Shown here: positions 44,901-58,700 of the stretch, piece by piece
How positions within the stretch are numbered: position 1 is the first letter of the stretch
Layout: each line of letters opens with the position of its first letter
Source of the DNA: Paragonimus westermani
Taxonomy: Eukaryota > Platyhelminthes > Trematoda > Plagiorchiida > Troglotrematidae
Reading direction: 5' to 3'
NCBI GenBank assembly: GCA_008508345.1
Contig: QNGE01000775.1
Location: 1-64,000 of the forward strand
DNA length: 64,000 bases
The notes under the pieces: generated by a model
What the model was told of the DNA's origin: nothing
The model's database searches: none
The model's input: the letters and a program-made list of their open reading frames with translations, nothing else
Position numbers and translations under genes: made by a program

Positions 44901-47900
44901 TCAGCTAACTAACCATCATGATGCACTACATCTTCTTTGAACAGTGTTACCAACACAGTACATGTTATAGCATGACAACCAACGTATCCATGGCTGCAGG
45001 TAACTAAAGGAAACTTTTTGTGACACATCAGAACTGTGTTGAATGGTATACACATGCACATTTCAAAAGCGGTGGCGGTAGATGTAGAATTTTGGGACCA
45101 TGGGGGAATTTGTGCTATTCTCACTGGTTCGGACGATAGACTTGGTCAGAAAGTAGTAGTTATTATGGTGATACTGAGATGTGTTGTTTGCTGACGGAGA
45201 CTTGGGTCCAGCCCTGATGACAGCTCGTAAGTCAGTAAGCTACAAAGAAAGACAATAACAAGGGCATGTTTGAAAATGCCAGGAATATCGAAACCAAGCT
45301 TAAGTTTTACTGTAAACGCAGGTTGGTCATTTCGATTGTTTTCTCCTTAAGTCTTCTTATTGGAGAGTCGAGATTATTTAACAAATTCCCTGTCCCATTT
45401 CAGTCGTTCATTGCAGAGTCAGACCTACACAGGCGTACGTATGCGGTGCACCATCTAATTAATCCGTCCCGAACGCTTCCACACGTGAAAACTGGTGCTG
45501 CGCCATGCAGTGTGCGTGCACAGATAGTACGGGCGTTGCTTGTAGCACGCGCTTGTCACCAATGTTGGTTTTCCAACAGAAAGTTTTCACCTGCTTTGCA
45601 TAGTCCGTAAATGACTAGATAACGTGGCTTCATCCGAATGGTCGTTTCTTCCTTTGCTTGCTGAAGCCTACTTGCCAGGTTCATTGTACGAAGAATGACC
45701 ATACCAGTCGACTACCCTTGTCACAACACATACGTGCTTTGCTGTCTAATCGTCCACTTGATTCAATAAGGCCGTACTGTTTAACCGTGTACGAGTTCTA
45801 TGTCCTTAATACAACAATAAACTTATTCAGCTTTTGTAATCTGTAAGTTTCCTGCGGCTCCTCTCAGCTCTGACATATGTCGTTATCGAACTATAATATT
45901 GGTCAAAAGCACGATGTTCATGCTGTCGCGGATATATCACACACAACAATGCCTGAAACTATTCATTCTGTTGGCGTTAAACAGCCCTAAGGATAAAAGT
46001 TTCGGTAAAGAACTATCTGAATGTAGTGCGACGTTTTAGATGTCGTGGAGTGCCTTAACCTATGAAATTCAATTCCCATAAACTGTTCAGTGCATTTTTA
46101 TGGTCAGAAGGGTATCAATAATACAACACTTCAGTCATATGCTTGGGACAACCCTATGATTGGTGCGTTCTTAACAGCACCAGCCAGTCGTAGAGTTTAC
46201 AGAAAGGTGACTGGTTCGCTTAAATCGTTCCTGCTAATCTACCACCCAATGCTAATCAAAACAGCCGCTAAACCTTACGTTCGAGAGCGAAGAAGTGACG
46301 GGGCACTGCTCAGAGTTCCAAAACTGCTTACTGTGCCTTATCAGAAACCAGTTCACGAATTGAAGTTCACTGAAACAAATGACCGAGACTCGACGAATTA
46401 AACTGGCAAGATAAAATAGGAAACACTTTCAAGGCAGATTCGAGGACGCATTCAACAGAACAGGTAGCTTGCATTATGATAGCATCATGTGACCAAGTCG
46501 AATAAATCCGACAAGCCAACCAGATCAAGCCGTATTCAGGCCAGCGAATTAAAAGCGAGAAAAGAATAGTTCATGTCTAAAAGAACCAGTGACAAGGGGA
46601 CGGTCAACGAAACGCCAGATGGGTCCTTCAGACACATGACTAGCAGTGGTTTTGATGAATCCTGTCATACTTCAGTCCTACAAGAAACAACTTTCTGAGC
46701 AGGTGACGTCAGGAGGTCACGACAATGTGAGATGAATTCTGAGAAAATCGACCCGCCGTATTGGTTACAGGCTGCTACCTATTACTAAGTTACTTGAATG
46801 TTCAAAGTTGAAATCTGGTTGTGAGAAATGTGTACCAAAACTGTTTTTATTCAGCATGTGCGAATAAACAAGGCGTTGTATAGAGGGAGACTTTGTATAC
46901 AGCAAACTGACCAAAAATGCCTCGAATCAATATGGAAGTATTCGATCCACACTGGCAGTTTGTTCACGTCACAAAATCGTGTTATCGTTTATTTTCCCAT
47001 AAATCAAACACTTTAGTTTCAATTTATTAGGTGATAATCCGCCACCTGCTGATTCCGCACATTTGTACAGGCATCAACGGCACCAGCAATGTTCACGTGG
47101 TAGGTTTACAATACAATTAGGATGATTAAGCTTGACAGAGTTTTTTGACAGATGCCTATAAATGGTCTATCTCGTTTTTTATCATGTTTTATTATACTCA
47201 CTGCTGACGAGTACTCAAACAGTAAACCTTTTTCCAATTTCCTTTATGGTTCCAATTGAAACGCATTTTCCCATAACACAAACTCTATCAAACTGTCCGC
47301 GGTAGACATCACCTAACTCTACATCCATTATGGATTGAACGTTATCGTATTGGCCTCAATGTTCTCCAGTTGCGTTTGTTGAGATTTTAGTAGGTTTCAT
47401 TATTGTGTTCCATTCATCCAGGTGGACTCTGCTTTACCTTTCTCTTAGAATATGTTGGCTACAATCAATTGTTTGTTTTTTAATAAGTGTGATAAGTTCA
47501 ATTATGGGCATTCGTATAAAGTATCCGTCCACAGTTTTTCCCATGGAACTACCGCCCAATAACTGCAAGCAGATGATGCTAGCGTCCGTCGGTGAAACAA
47601 AGAACAACTGTTTCAATCTAGTTTGGCAAGTCTGAAACTCGTACCCACGTTCCACGAATAAGTAACAGATCCTGTAAGCCCACTAACGGCGACCGTGTGA
47701 TCAGGTGAATGTGTGTCTTTGCTACAGTTCTGATACTTAATCACAGATCGTACGTTCGATTCTCTGGCGTGTGTACTAGCTGTGTGACCCAAGTAAATTG
47801 AAACAACTGGCATGTGTTTCCTGGGATGAGTGGCTTGCATAAATGTATGTTTACCGGTCAGGTTTTAAAGGTCGATAGATTTCAGCCACTGTGAAGCATA

Positions 47901-48214
47901 ACAGCAAAAAAGGTAGCCTTTAAACATGTGATTTTGTGTACTTCCAAAAACACTGCTTCAGCTCTTCCCTACCCGATAAGTTATCTTTCTAGCAAACAAG
48001 AGACAGTGAAAGATTCATGAGAATCGTTAGTCAGCAACCGAGGTTTTAGCCGAATTTGCACTACCTTTTCTTCTCCAGTGAACACTAAATTTTCCAACAG
48101 TATTGAGACTAAATTAGCCATGTAACCACTATGCCGAATCAGCTAACATATCACTTACAAGAAAATATGAGTGACAGTTTACATCTGACAATTTGGTCGT
48201 GCCTAATATGAAGT
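41971..48214. other. Unassigned interval
   Basis: No gene recognised in 6.2 kb. Plus-strand frames at 45266-45610 (114 codons) and 46090-46401 (103 codons) have fairly natural composition; the second contains LLRVPKLLTVPYQKPVHEL, vaguely like the region before the C-terminal WNSLP block of LINE RTs, but the block itself is absent. A minus-strand frame at 47655-47434 reads LLGGSSMGKTVDGYF without a known family. Confidence 0.3.
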
Positions 48215-48385
48215 ATGTAGTACGGTGGTAAACACGGTTGTCAGATGAAAGCTTGGTCAGAGTTCGAATCCCGGAAGTGACAAGGATGTGCATTATTCGA
48301 GCGTAATGTTTACCATCAGAAGAGGCTGTCTGCATTGTCCGTGGGAATGCGAAAGATGTAGCTAATTATCAGTGACGTTCAACTT
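48215..48385 (+). repeat. tRNA-derived SINE-like repeat, best copy
   Basis: GGTGGTAAACACGGTTGTC followed by GAGTTCGAATCCC (48256-48268), a good RNA polymerase III box B, then a unique body with GGAATGCGAAAGATG and GTGACGTTCAACTTAAAA. The upstream word may be a diverged box A. The order is repeated at 38986-39165, and the 3' end at 27375-27445 and 55665-55715. Confidence 0.5.
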
Positions 48386-51300
48386 AAAATTTAATATACA
48401 TTCGGTTGAACTAAGTACACCGTTTTGTGTCCGATGTTTGATCAAACTGGAATATTGGTATATTTTTAAATAAAATTATACACCCTTCTAATGGTAGTCT
48501 ACAGCCAGGTGAAAGGAAGCTCACACGGAATTTATGACATTTACCCATAATGTTAGCCGGTTATTTTAGCGGTATTCAGCAAGAATCAAACGTACAAGAG
48601 CTCCGACTTGTTGAAGCTGGTGAAATCCATCCAAGCTAGTTGTTAACTTGAAAGAAACTGCATAAACGATAACAACAGTTCATAATGTTTCATATGCATA
48701 TATTATGATTCAGCTGGCAAAAATCTGACGTTACATCATAAATACGATTTAGTCGATGAAACGCATTATGCGAACTCCGCGCTTGTTATTGTATTTGCTT
48801 CGGCCCACGCGAGGAAACAAAGTCGAGCGAACAGAGCGTGGAAAGAGGATTTCCGGGGCCTGCTCTACCGCGTCCCAATCGGAAACATCAGCAAGTCTGG
48901 AGACCGGTTCTGCAACGTAGCCGAAGGTTCCGGACACTGAATGAAGAACGACATTATACGACTAATATCAGTTAATGCGTTTTACTGGTTTAAAAATATA
49001 TAATACCTGGTTTTGAGTCATCACAAAGTTTGTCTGGAAATAATCGCACCCTGTCAACAAAGCCCATTGGGATGCAAACAACAAACGGATAAATAAAATT
49101 ATTTTAAACAGCTTTGGAGGTAGAACATTTGGGTTCTGACTGTTATATACCTTTTATATTCAATTCTATTCGCATATCGTTTGTTAGCGTTGTGCTGTTA
49201 ACTCAAATTTCTGAGGTAGAACTGGGACGCCAGAAAAGTGGGCACACCACGTAAAGGCAAATCCAGCCGCATAATTTTGTGTCTGTTTGGCTCACTGTGT
49301 TTCATTTACGAACCTCACTAATAGCATATTATCACGCTGCTGGCTAACAAGGCACGATTACAAGTATTAAAGTGCGATCAAATGACTCTGGAACAAGTTG
49401 TGCTGACTGTCAAATTATCTGCACCAATAGTCCAACTGGTTTAAGATCTCCGAGTGGAACAGGAGTAAAATACATTTTTTTGTGTTTGCGGTCGAAAATA
49501 TCATGCGTGTGTGCAGTTTTGAAGATTAAAGTTGGCTAGGTTGTCTCTTGAATATGTCCATTGCATTACACAGTAAACTCGCGGTGAAGAGAAAAGCCTA
49601 AACAGTTTCAACGATGCACGTTCTCCTTGAAGGTTTTCTGAAAGACTACGATGCCTACGAAGAAGCATAATGTCATCAATTTTTTTTTACCATTTCCATC
49701 TCTTTCAGATCAGACCCACCCATTTTTTTAAGTCAAAGTACTGACATCTAACATGTATAAGGATATCCCAGAAGAACTGGGAAATTCTATGGTTTCGAAA
49801 CTTTATTGAGGAAATAGAGATAAACCATCTCGACAAAATTACATGTCCGCGTCGAAATGCTTGCCTCAGGAAGCAGCCAGCTGGGAGTGGTTTATCCAGT
49901 CACCTAGGGTTCGCTAACAACGGAATCATGCTGAATTGAGTTCAGATAACACTGGTTTTGTCTCAGATGAGTGTTCAATTCAGCTGTACAGCCTTGCAAA
50001 TCAGCTCCTTTTTTCTACGCTCAAAGTACGAACGTAACAATTTGTTTTACTTGGTTTTAAAATGAGACTGAAAGATGATCCGTTTACCATGTATAAACCT
50101 CACTTCAGAAACAACAATTTCTATGGTCGGGCAAAGTTGTGGGCATTTTCCAGCTAGATACTGATTGCCGTCAGTATATGTGACGTAACAGGTGGCAACA
50201 AAAATTCTCACAGTGAACTGGCACAAGAATTGAAATTTTGATCGTTTTTTTAGCAGAGACCACTCACTTACATCCATAGTTGTGACTTAACTCCGTACTT
50301 ACCTAACGTTGAATCTAATACAAAAACACCTCATACCCTTCGTAATTTCTTGTCAGTACCACATCTGAGCGCCAGATTTGATCAACTCAAATGTCTTCTC
50401 GGCAGTGAATATCACCATGGAGATGTCCGCAAGCTGTAAGAAACATCGGATCTAGAACTAAGCTGAGATTGGTTATGACTGAGGACTCTTTGCCTTCTCA
50501 TCATTTGGTACTGGAGCTAGCATTAGTGGCTGAACGTTAGTGAGATAGATCCTGTTGAAACTCTCAGAGAAAATCAGTCACTTTGCTGACAAAAACACTT
50601 GTGTTAAACGTTATCCAGTAGGTTGTGTGCTTTTCCATCCCGGATAAAGCAAGTTAATCGAATTTCTTTATTGTTACTGCCAGTGGATATGAACCATTCA
50701 GGAAAACATCGACAATATCTTTTGACTAACAAAGTCGTTTGCTGTAGCTACACGTTCATTGGCATTTTGTCTGACCGTCACATCAGAAAACCACTGATTT
50801 GTCTACCACATGTGTACGATGTTGAGCACACTGTTTTGTTTAAATAGCAGACTACTAGCTTTTCCTCACTACCAAAATCATGTTCTACTGATGACATGTA
50901 AAATTCCACATTCTACGTTTTTCTTTGCAAACATCAACATGGGTATTTTGAATTCATCCACAACGACGTTCGGATGATGCAGCGTTCAGGAACCATTGGT
51001 CTTGAAGTTTTGTCTATGACCTGTCGGTTAGATCATAATTGATTTAAACCCCGTGTAAAACATCTATCGATCTTCATAATGCGGGCTGAGATTAGATCTT
51101 CGTGTAATAAGTCGAACCTCTTACCCAAAATAAGTGATCTAATGCGGTTTTTCAAAAATGAGATAATATCGTCACTTGAGAATACATGAAGAAAGAGTGG
51201 ATTGTTGAGTGGGAATGGACACTTAATGTAAATGCGATTGATATTCTGGGTTTTTCCAGTGGAATTCAGCCTAATGTTACCAAGTGCTATGGTTGCACAA

Positions 51301-51601
51301 GGTTCAGTCGACACACTGAACTTTGAATATGTATGCTCACATACTAGGGTATATTACATACGGTGTCTAGTAACCATATTTTCGATTTTAGTATTCACGT
51401 AGTACAGTGAAATTAGACCGCGGAAGTGCTTTTATACATTAAATAAGGCAAAGTGAACAAGTTCAGGAGCTACTGGTCTAGAACTCAAGGACTTCAGTTT
51501 GTCACGCAACTTCCGTCAGTTAGTAACTCAGCTGATGACTGTAAACGAATACACAGCCGACTGTGGAGCGTAAGTTTGGTAACACACTTCGGAGAACAGT
51601 A
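48386..51601. other. Unassigned interval
   Basis: A GC-richer island at 48770-48930 is open on the minus strand (62 codons) and could be an exon, without a motif. The minus-strand frame 50277-50047 starts MDVSEW but includes a GTAAGTGAG donor-like word at its fourth codon, so it is doubtful. Nothing else recognised. Confidence 0.25.
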
Positions 51602-51820
51602 GAGGAATTTCGAGCTTTGTGGAGGCCGTCAGTGCAAACTGATTATGGGCTTGTCAATGACTATAGGATCGATGAAGTATTATAAAGGCCAAGCAGATAG
51701 CCGTAAACATTTTCGACACAGAAATTCTGGACGTCGCCAATCAGAAAAAAAACACTTGTCATACTAATAAGTAGTGTGGCAGATTTATGAATTTAAATGA
51801 GACCCAACTGTGAAAAGTCA

Positions 51821-51901
51821 GGGCTTCGGCTGGATTCGAACCAGCGACAGACACAGCATGCCTCAACGCGGCAAGCGCTCTACCAGCTGAGCTACGAAGC
51901 C
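51821..51901 (-). tRNA. tRNA-like gene, isotype uncertain (left arm)
   Basis: 81 nt. Acceptor stem GGCTTCG/CGAAGCC pairs at all seven positions. TAGCTCAGCTGGTAGAGC forms box A and the D arm, and GCTGGTTCGAATCCAGC forms box B and the TψC arm. The anticodon arm is abnormal: the best stem is CTTGCC/GGCATG with one T-T mismatch around the loop GCGTTGA, which would give anticodon GTT (Asn) but with C instead of U at position 33. The spacer before the TψC arm is 11 nt. TGACTTTTCA follows, with a TTTT terminator. It may be a tRNA pseudogene or the head of a tRNA-derived repeat. The pol III promoter boxes look functional. Confidence 0.55.
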
Positions 51902-51929
51902 ACACCGGGAGATCGGAAATTTCACATTT

Positions 51930-52010
51930 AGCTTCGTAGCTCAGCTGGTAGAGCGCTTGCCGCGTTGAGGCATGCTGTGTATGTCGCTGGTTCGAATCCA
52001 GCCGAAGCCC
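51930..52010 (+). tRNA. tRNA-like gene, isotype uncertain (right arm)
   Basis: Mirror copy of 51821-51901. Box A, box B and the odd anticodon arm are the same. It has A instead of G at the first acceptor position, which breaks the first base pair, and one change (TGTGTATGTC against TGTGTCTGTC). The two genes point away from each other, with 28 bp between their 5' ends. Confidence 0.55.
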
Positions 52011-52014
52011 TGAC

Positions 52015-52018
52015 TTTT
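52015..52018 (+). terminator. RNA polymerase III terminator
   Basis: TTTT four bases after the right tRNA-like gene. The mirror copy AAAA at 51813-51816 serves the left gene. Confidence 0.6.
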
Positions 52019-52228
52019 CACAATTGGGTCTCATTTAAATTCATAAATCTGCCACACTACTTATTAGTATGACAAGTGTTTTTTTCTGATTGGCGACGTC
52101 CAGAATTTCTGTGTCGAAAATGTTTACTGCTATCTGCGTGGTTTTTGTAATACTTCATCGATCCTATAGTCACTGACAAGCCCATAATCAGTTTGCACTG
52201 ACAGCCTCCACAAGGCTCGAAATTCCTC

Positions 52229-55200
52229 AGCTCAGTGAAAACACAGTCTTGATAACCATTAGGGAGTTGGATTTCAAATTTCAGAATATTAGAAGTGGTT
52301 ACAAACAATAGGCTGTTGTGTGAACTGTAGCTGAAACTTCGCTGAAACTGTCTTAGTTAGCCTTGTGGTTTCAAAATTTTACCGTATAGTGCCATTCGCT
52401 CCCGAATGACTATATGGTTTCTCCTGTCAGTCAAGGCACGTTGCATGTACACTAATATCGGAACGGAGACAACCAATTTCACAAAGTATGACCATGTATA
52501 TGTGCAAATGTCGAGAGCGAACAGAGCCCGCTGTGGCCACAGCAACTTATTGGCATCCAACATAAAAATAACCCATAGAATAGTTTATTTTTGTGTTCAG
52601 AAATTTGAAACTGAATCGCTCTATCCAGTTTTTCCTCGTCACCCCTCTATTTTCCGAGAGTGTTCACTGCGGGAAAGGCCGGCTTGAGGTCGGCCAGCTA
52701 GCACACCTCTAAATTCCCGTGGTTACTAAGGGATGTCTACAAATGTGTATAAGTTGAGAGAAAATGTCACGTTTTATTTATGATGGTCATGTGAAATATG
52801 TTAGTTGATTTCCCTCAATAATGGAAAAACAACATTGTTCAAAACAAACCTCACCGAGTAACCAGCCGAATAATACGAATCCAAACATCACAGATGAAAT
52901 TCGTTGATGGCTGGATAGGAAAACGAGAAAAAAAATCTGAAATTTAACAAAGTGACCTAACATTTGTATCATATTTATCACGTTTGCTCAATGTACAAAG
53001 CACAATCGATGATCGTCCAATGTTCATGGAACCAAAATCTCATTACAATCGGAGGTGGTCAAATAACCTCGCAATCGAACGTCTGTAACAGCGCCAACCT
53101 TGCAACGTACACATGAGTAACATGTGCGAACCAACCAAATTAACGGCGCCACTAAATGCATCTATCATAGGGGAATATAGACGCGCGTAACAGTAACGTT
53201 TTGTACCAAGTTATTCACCCGAACAAGTAAGAGACCGGCGATTTTTCACTGCAGCATTGCCGATCACGCACAGCATAAATCAGCCAATGTACTGACCGTA
53301 CGCTACAGTATTACACAATGAATGTTGTATCTGTCCGAGGTAACCGAATATGCTTGCCACTAACTATCGATTGGAGGGGAGACTTCGGTTGGCTGATTGA
53401 GATATCCAGCCAGCTAGTCAATGCTGAGTGGCGAGTCCTTATTCGGCTCACTTATGGGCTTGAAGCGTTAGTGTTTGCGTTGTTGCAACATATATAGTAA
53501 AACAGCCAGCCTATCCATGCCTTGTTGGTTTTGGACTAAATGACAACCACTAGGTCGCTTAAAGGAATATAAAGTTGGGCTTACTTTCCATTCGACTGGA
53601 CATACTAAACTGTAGCACCTATATTTTACACAAATATACACTATATTCATCTAGAGTCATGCACAGTATAGTGCGTAGATTAAGCGATTAGATAATTCGA
53701 GCCTAGAATTCAAAAGTAGGCTCTGCGTAATACAAGGCTTTACCTAATACCCACCTTTCCATTGGAATCATTCAGCGTGAACCGGGAGGCGATGCTGTCA
53801 CCAGTGTTTGACGGTGCGTGTTAGGGGCGTGAATATGCAGATAAATTCACCAATATAAAATACTGAGATCCCCTGTATAACTTGAAGTGACTAAGTGAAA
53901 GACAATATATGATAAAATTTCTTATTAGCTGGTTAGTACCAGATAACTAAAAACATTGAAAAGTAATTGTGATGCTCACAGTACAAGGTAGACATAGAAA
54001 AAAGGGGACCACGAGCAGTGTACGCTAACTGATACTCGGTACAGAGTGAGCGCAAACTAACCTTCTGTTTTTGAATAACGATAACAGCTCAATTGTGTCA
54101 TTAAAGACTCAAGCGAATTACAAAGTGTAGTAAGCACCGTGATCAGTATAATCTTTTCTTTCACTTAACCTCGTCCAAAACGAACAATAAATCCATGCGA
54201 CGATCGATTAGAGATAGTATTAAACAGCACTCGAAGCAACAGAGTATCTTCACCTTCAAATGATCCTTGATCAGTGCATATGTTAGTACTGATTAGTTTT
54301 ATGGTTCTGTCTTAAACCTGACTACAAAGGCACAGTAAGGATAGAAGTGGTTGACTTTTACAGGATTTCTTGTATACCCGAAGAAAGTGCAGTTAATGTT
54401 GATGCTATGGATCTAAACGGAATCGTTAAGTTACGACTGGTGCCACATTTTTCAACAAACAAGCCCAAAATAATCTCATTACTTTTAGTGTAAGACAAAA
54501 CATTTCTTAGTGTAATTGGCGAAAAGAACGATGTTCTTTGAAGAGTTGAACGATTCAGTATGAAACTTAAAACTTGTGAGGTATCATCGCCCAAGAGCCC
54601 TGGTAGTTAATTCCATCCTAAATTCACAGTAGGTACAGACTACATATAAACCTTGGACTAACTTTAAGATCGTAACGAAACAGCGCAACTAACTGAATTA
54701 ATGAATATATACAAGTAAACAATTGACTCAAAACTCACTATCCTCTAAGTGTTTTCCTACAAATCAGCAATTTGTGTCACCATTTTATATCCGAGAACAG
54801 TTAAAAATTAGCCAATCATATTATCCAAAATACTTAACTGGCCTATGGGAGATGAAACTGGCTAACGGAGTAGGAGGTTTACTCCTAACCTGTGGGAGAA
54901 GGCAAGGATCAGGTACGTATTGTTCAAACTGGTAGATTCTTATAAAACAAGCAATACGTATGAATTCAGGGTACGGATGTTGTCACTAGTAAAACGAATT
55001 TTGGTGCTGCGTTTAACCACCAGTTGATTGTTTTCGAGAACTTTCAAAAATGAGAGACAACGAAATTCTCGTGTAAACACTGAGAAAACCAGTAGTACAC
55101 AAAACACAGTCTTCTAGGGAATCACTTCAATCGCGAGCCACTATTCGAAACTTATTAAGTCATTTATCAAATTCAGGAAAGAGTTCATTTCGTGCAGAAC

Positions 55201-55534
55201 GTCGTTATTCATACAGTATTCTGTGAAGCAAACCATTGGTAACAACTTACTGAAGTCAGTAGTGTTGTTAAGATGGTAAAAAATGTCAACGTATCAGGTA
55301 GGGACCAAAGTAGAAGCGGTGGAATATTGATAGATATGAACTACTGACGGATGAATTTGTGTGGAGTAAACATATGAAGCCATCATAAATCATTGGGGTC
55401 AAATACTTCAAACACTGTAACAGTTACAGTGTTACCTCTCGGAGTGATTGTTTTAAATCGGCGGTATTATTACAAACAACCGCGGCTGAACACCTATGGA
55501 TAGCGTGTAGTCACTAGCACAGTGATCAGGGTGA
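52229..55534. other. Unassigned interval
   Basis: No gene recognised. The minus-strand frame 54594-54358 (78 codons) has natural-looking composition but no motif. Confidence 0.3.
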
Positions 55535-55715
55535 TAGTCTCATAAACACACAGACTAACCTTCAAATCCTGGTTGTGGCAAAGATGTGCACTACAAGATA
55601 GCTTCAATAAGAACGAACCTTGATTGTGGTACTTCTGTCGAAACACACTGGACGTTAGTATATCTGAATGCGATGGCTTAGACAGCTTGTACGGTGTGTT
55701 CAACTGACAATTATT
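55535..55715 (+). repeat. SINE-like repeat, diverged copy
   Basis: CTTCAAATCCTGG (box-B-like), CAAAGATGTGCACTAC (matching CAAGGATGTGCATTAT at 48276), and a 3' part with CTGAATGCGATGGCT and GTGTTCAACTGAC. Order and spacing fit the copy at 48215-48385. Confidence 0.4.
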
Positions 55716-58700
55716 AGGATTTCAGACAACACCCCTTCAGTATTGTTAATACTATTCGATTTAAAACCAAGATGATCATTTACCTGTTTAGCTACGATAA
55801 CCATACTCGAGAAGCCAGTTTTACTGCTCATCCAAACATTTCTAGATATATGGCAGATTACTGATAACTAGGGTCCGATTAACTTGTAGTGGATACAACT
55901 TCTGGTACAGTTGTCGTATGCCCAACTCGGATAATAAGTGGACAAATCACTGTTCAGTCTACATAGGAAATAATTCTGAATAATTTTACCACATTGGGGG
56001 ACGTTAAAATGAGAGAAAAAATCGAAAATTAACGCCTATTTTTGAGTCACACTGTTTAGTTTGAACTCAGGGCAGATCGTCAATCAAGATGACGTAATGC
56101 AGATTTGATTGCAGGGAATTGTGTTCGATTTTGTCATTGCGAGGGTCAACGCCATAGTCATTCATCGCATAGATTGATCTTTTGTACAATTGAGAAATCA
56201 CCAAGTAGGGGAACGTGAAACAGACTGTCACCCACTAAAATTTTAGTACCGTAAGAGTAGAATATTGGTGAAGCATGTTCACCTTGTAAGGTATCTATAA
56301 CCGTGGAAATGAAACACGAGAAAACAGAACGGTTAGAAGTCAAGTGAAATAGTTATCGATAATTTCTAAAATTACCACAGGATCTTGGTTAACAAAGAAA
56401 GCACCGTTGATGCTTTTCACGTATTTGTAAGAGATACGTGACGAGTGGCTGAAAAACTATTAACGACCGTGAGCGGTCACACTGTAGTCATGCGAAAAGT
56501 TAGAATTGTTTTTGTTCTGGGTCTTTCATAAGCTAAGCGTTAAATAACCGATGAAACGGATATTCGGTTGAAGTACGTACAACGATTATCTGGTTGTCTG
56601 TTAATGTGATATAGTTTGTAAAATTCAAAATCGAAAGGCAGCCTAGGATATATCAAAAAATCCACTTATGAGTTCGTTCTTCAGTAAGAAGGCTACGGTG
56701 GCTCACCAAATTCATTGCCTCTGTCCCATATGAGTCGGCTTAGAAATGAACGATAATCACGAAATACGGCTGAGTTAAAAATTGTGGGACACAACCATTA
56801 ACATTCCACATTGCTACTGCCTTTTGTTTCGAACGATTTTGGCACGGTAGAAATCCCGAAGAATTTCTCATTAGGCGTTGACATCGTCGCCGCGGTTTCA
56901 GCATGATCATGCTGACCATTAGGATTGTTGTCCACTAATTTCTTTATCGGTCTCTTCATACAATTTCGTTCTAAACATATATAAGTTTATCTCTCGTTTC
57001 ATTTTTATATTATCTTCCCTCAAACGGAAACGTTAGTAAATTGTCTCGTCAGGATTTGCCGATTCCATGTGTAGAGTGAACCAACACTGTTCAAGTTTTG
57101 CCAATGGTTCCGTCACGACACTTTGATTCGGCGTAAGTGTACATGGTCAATTTCGTAGTCATGTTTCTGGTTGAGACGTCTTAACAACGCACTGTCGCTG
57201 ATGGGTAACTAACACAACCTGCTGTGGCAAAACGGAAAACAAAAGCGCCAAACAGAGATTAACGTCGAGGAGCACAACCATGCTTACCGCAGCGATAATG
57301 CACAGGACAGGATATCACGAGAATGAGCAACGATTAGAAACCGCGTAACACAGAATCTGTGAAGACTGGTTTCCAAATGATTTACTGTCTGCTCAACAAA
57401 AAACACGACACTTCCAGCCTACAGCTGTGTTCACAGGTTTTGAGGTATGTCGAGTCAAGATCACTTCCAGAACTGATCAAATCTGCGCACAGGGACTAAA
57501 ACTGTGAGGAACTGGAGTGCAGTTTGAATAGTAAGAAGGACAACATCAACTTTCTTCTACAAACCTGTAGATTTTTGGACTGTACCTAAAACTTATCATT
57601 CTCGGAGCATAACGTTGTCGTCTAAGCGGGAATCCAACGATGGTGCTCACGTCGGTTTGCGCAACTGATCGGTCTGTCACCTCGGCATGACAATAAATTC
57701 CATTAAGAGAATCTAGGAGAGGTGACCACGTCACGGAAATTCTTCACAGATGACACAAATGCCAGCCCTTCGTTCTAATTTTGCCCGCAGTTACAGAACG
57801 TGTTTTACTCCTGACAAAGAAGGTTCTTCAGGCCAGATAAACCAGCTACAAAGTTGGCGGTCTGTAAGGCAGGCTAGAAGCAAGCAGCTAGACGAATCAA
57901 AATGCAGTTGGCCGTTGGTCGAGTGTACACAAACAGGGGTCAGTACGAGATTCGAATTGCTAAACGCATTAAATCTGGGACAACTGAAAGGTGATACGAA
58001 AATGAGGCCGACACAGTTAACTTGATAAGTTGGTAAGAGAGTTTATTAATTTTGAGGAATCGTAATTTTGATCTAGTGATACTGTTGTTTCATTCAATTA
58101 TTAATGCAAGTCAGTTTGATCAAATCAAGACTGCCTACCACGTGTCAGAATTCGGCCTCATCATACCTACATACAGCCCACTTAGTCTTCGTAACCTGAA
58201 CAATCTCTGCAGCAAAGCTCTTCTGCATACACCTAGACTCTGCGCTAATCGCTTCAGCATCTTACAGGTAGATTTCATGAACTGTGCCAAACGCGTGACC
58301 GGCGATTGCAAAAGCCTTCATCCTGACCTCCTTCTCTCTCATGTTCATTCGGTATTTCTCTATCCAACCGCCAAATTCTCCTTCTCAATGTGAACTAGTG
58401 AACAGCCCTTGTATTTTGTCTCACTAAAATGATTTCCAGTTCTCCCGACAGCTAAGGAATCCTTACAGCGAACCAAGATTCTATGTAGTGCACTCTGCTT
58501 CTGAGAAGCAGCACTAATGTGTACTTAGCTCAAAACCCTACGAATAATCGCTGACTTCTCTTCCTTGAGTGAAACAGAAACGGTGCTCTTCCACTTCCTT
58601 GCTGCTCATGTTGCTGGATTGAGTACCCCTTTTGATGGTCATTTAAGTTGTTTAGAGTAATCACTGCATACTTTCGTGCTATCTTTAGGTCAGCAGCATA

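Larger units (their letters stand above)
51602..52228. repeat. Near-perfect palindrome with ~300 bp arms
   Basis: 51602-51901 and 51930-52228 are reverse complements at about 90% or better by eye, separated by a unique 28-bp centre. Each arm holds a tRNA-like gene nearest the centre and then the same AT-rich flank (TTAAATTCATAAATCTGCCACAC, in part). Extruded or transcribed, the unit would form a long hairpin. Since flanks as well as the tRNA-like part are duplicated, an inverted duplication is more likely than two independent insertions. Confidence 0.85.

Noticed and set aside
46090..46401. LINE C-terminal fragment
   Set aside because: RVPKLLTVPYQ resembles the approach to the WNSLP block, but the block itself is missing.
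51759..52034. 91-codon minus-strand frame with RLDSNQRHTQHAST-like text
   Set aside because: It is read across the tRNA-like genes and their inverted copy; such text is typical of antisense tRNA translation.
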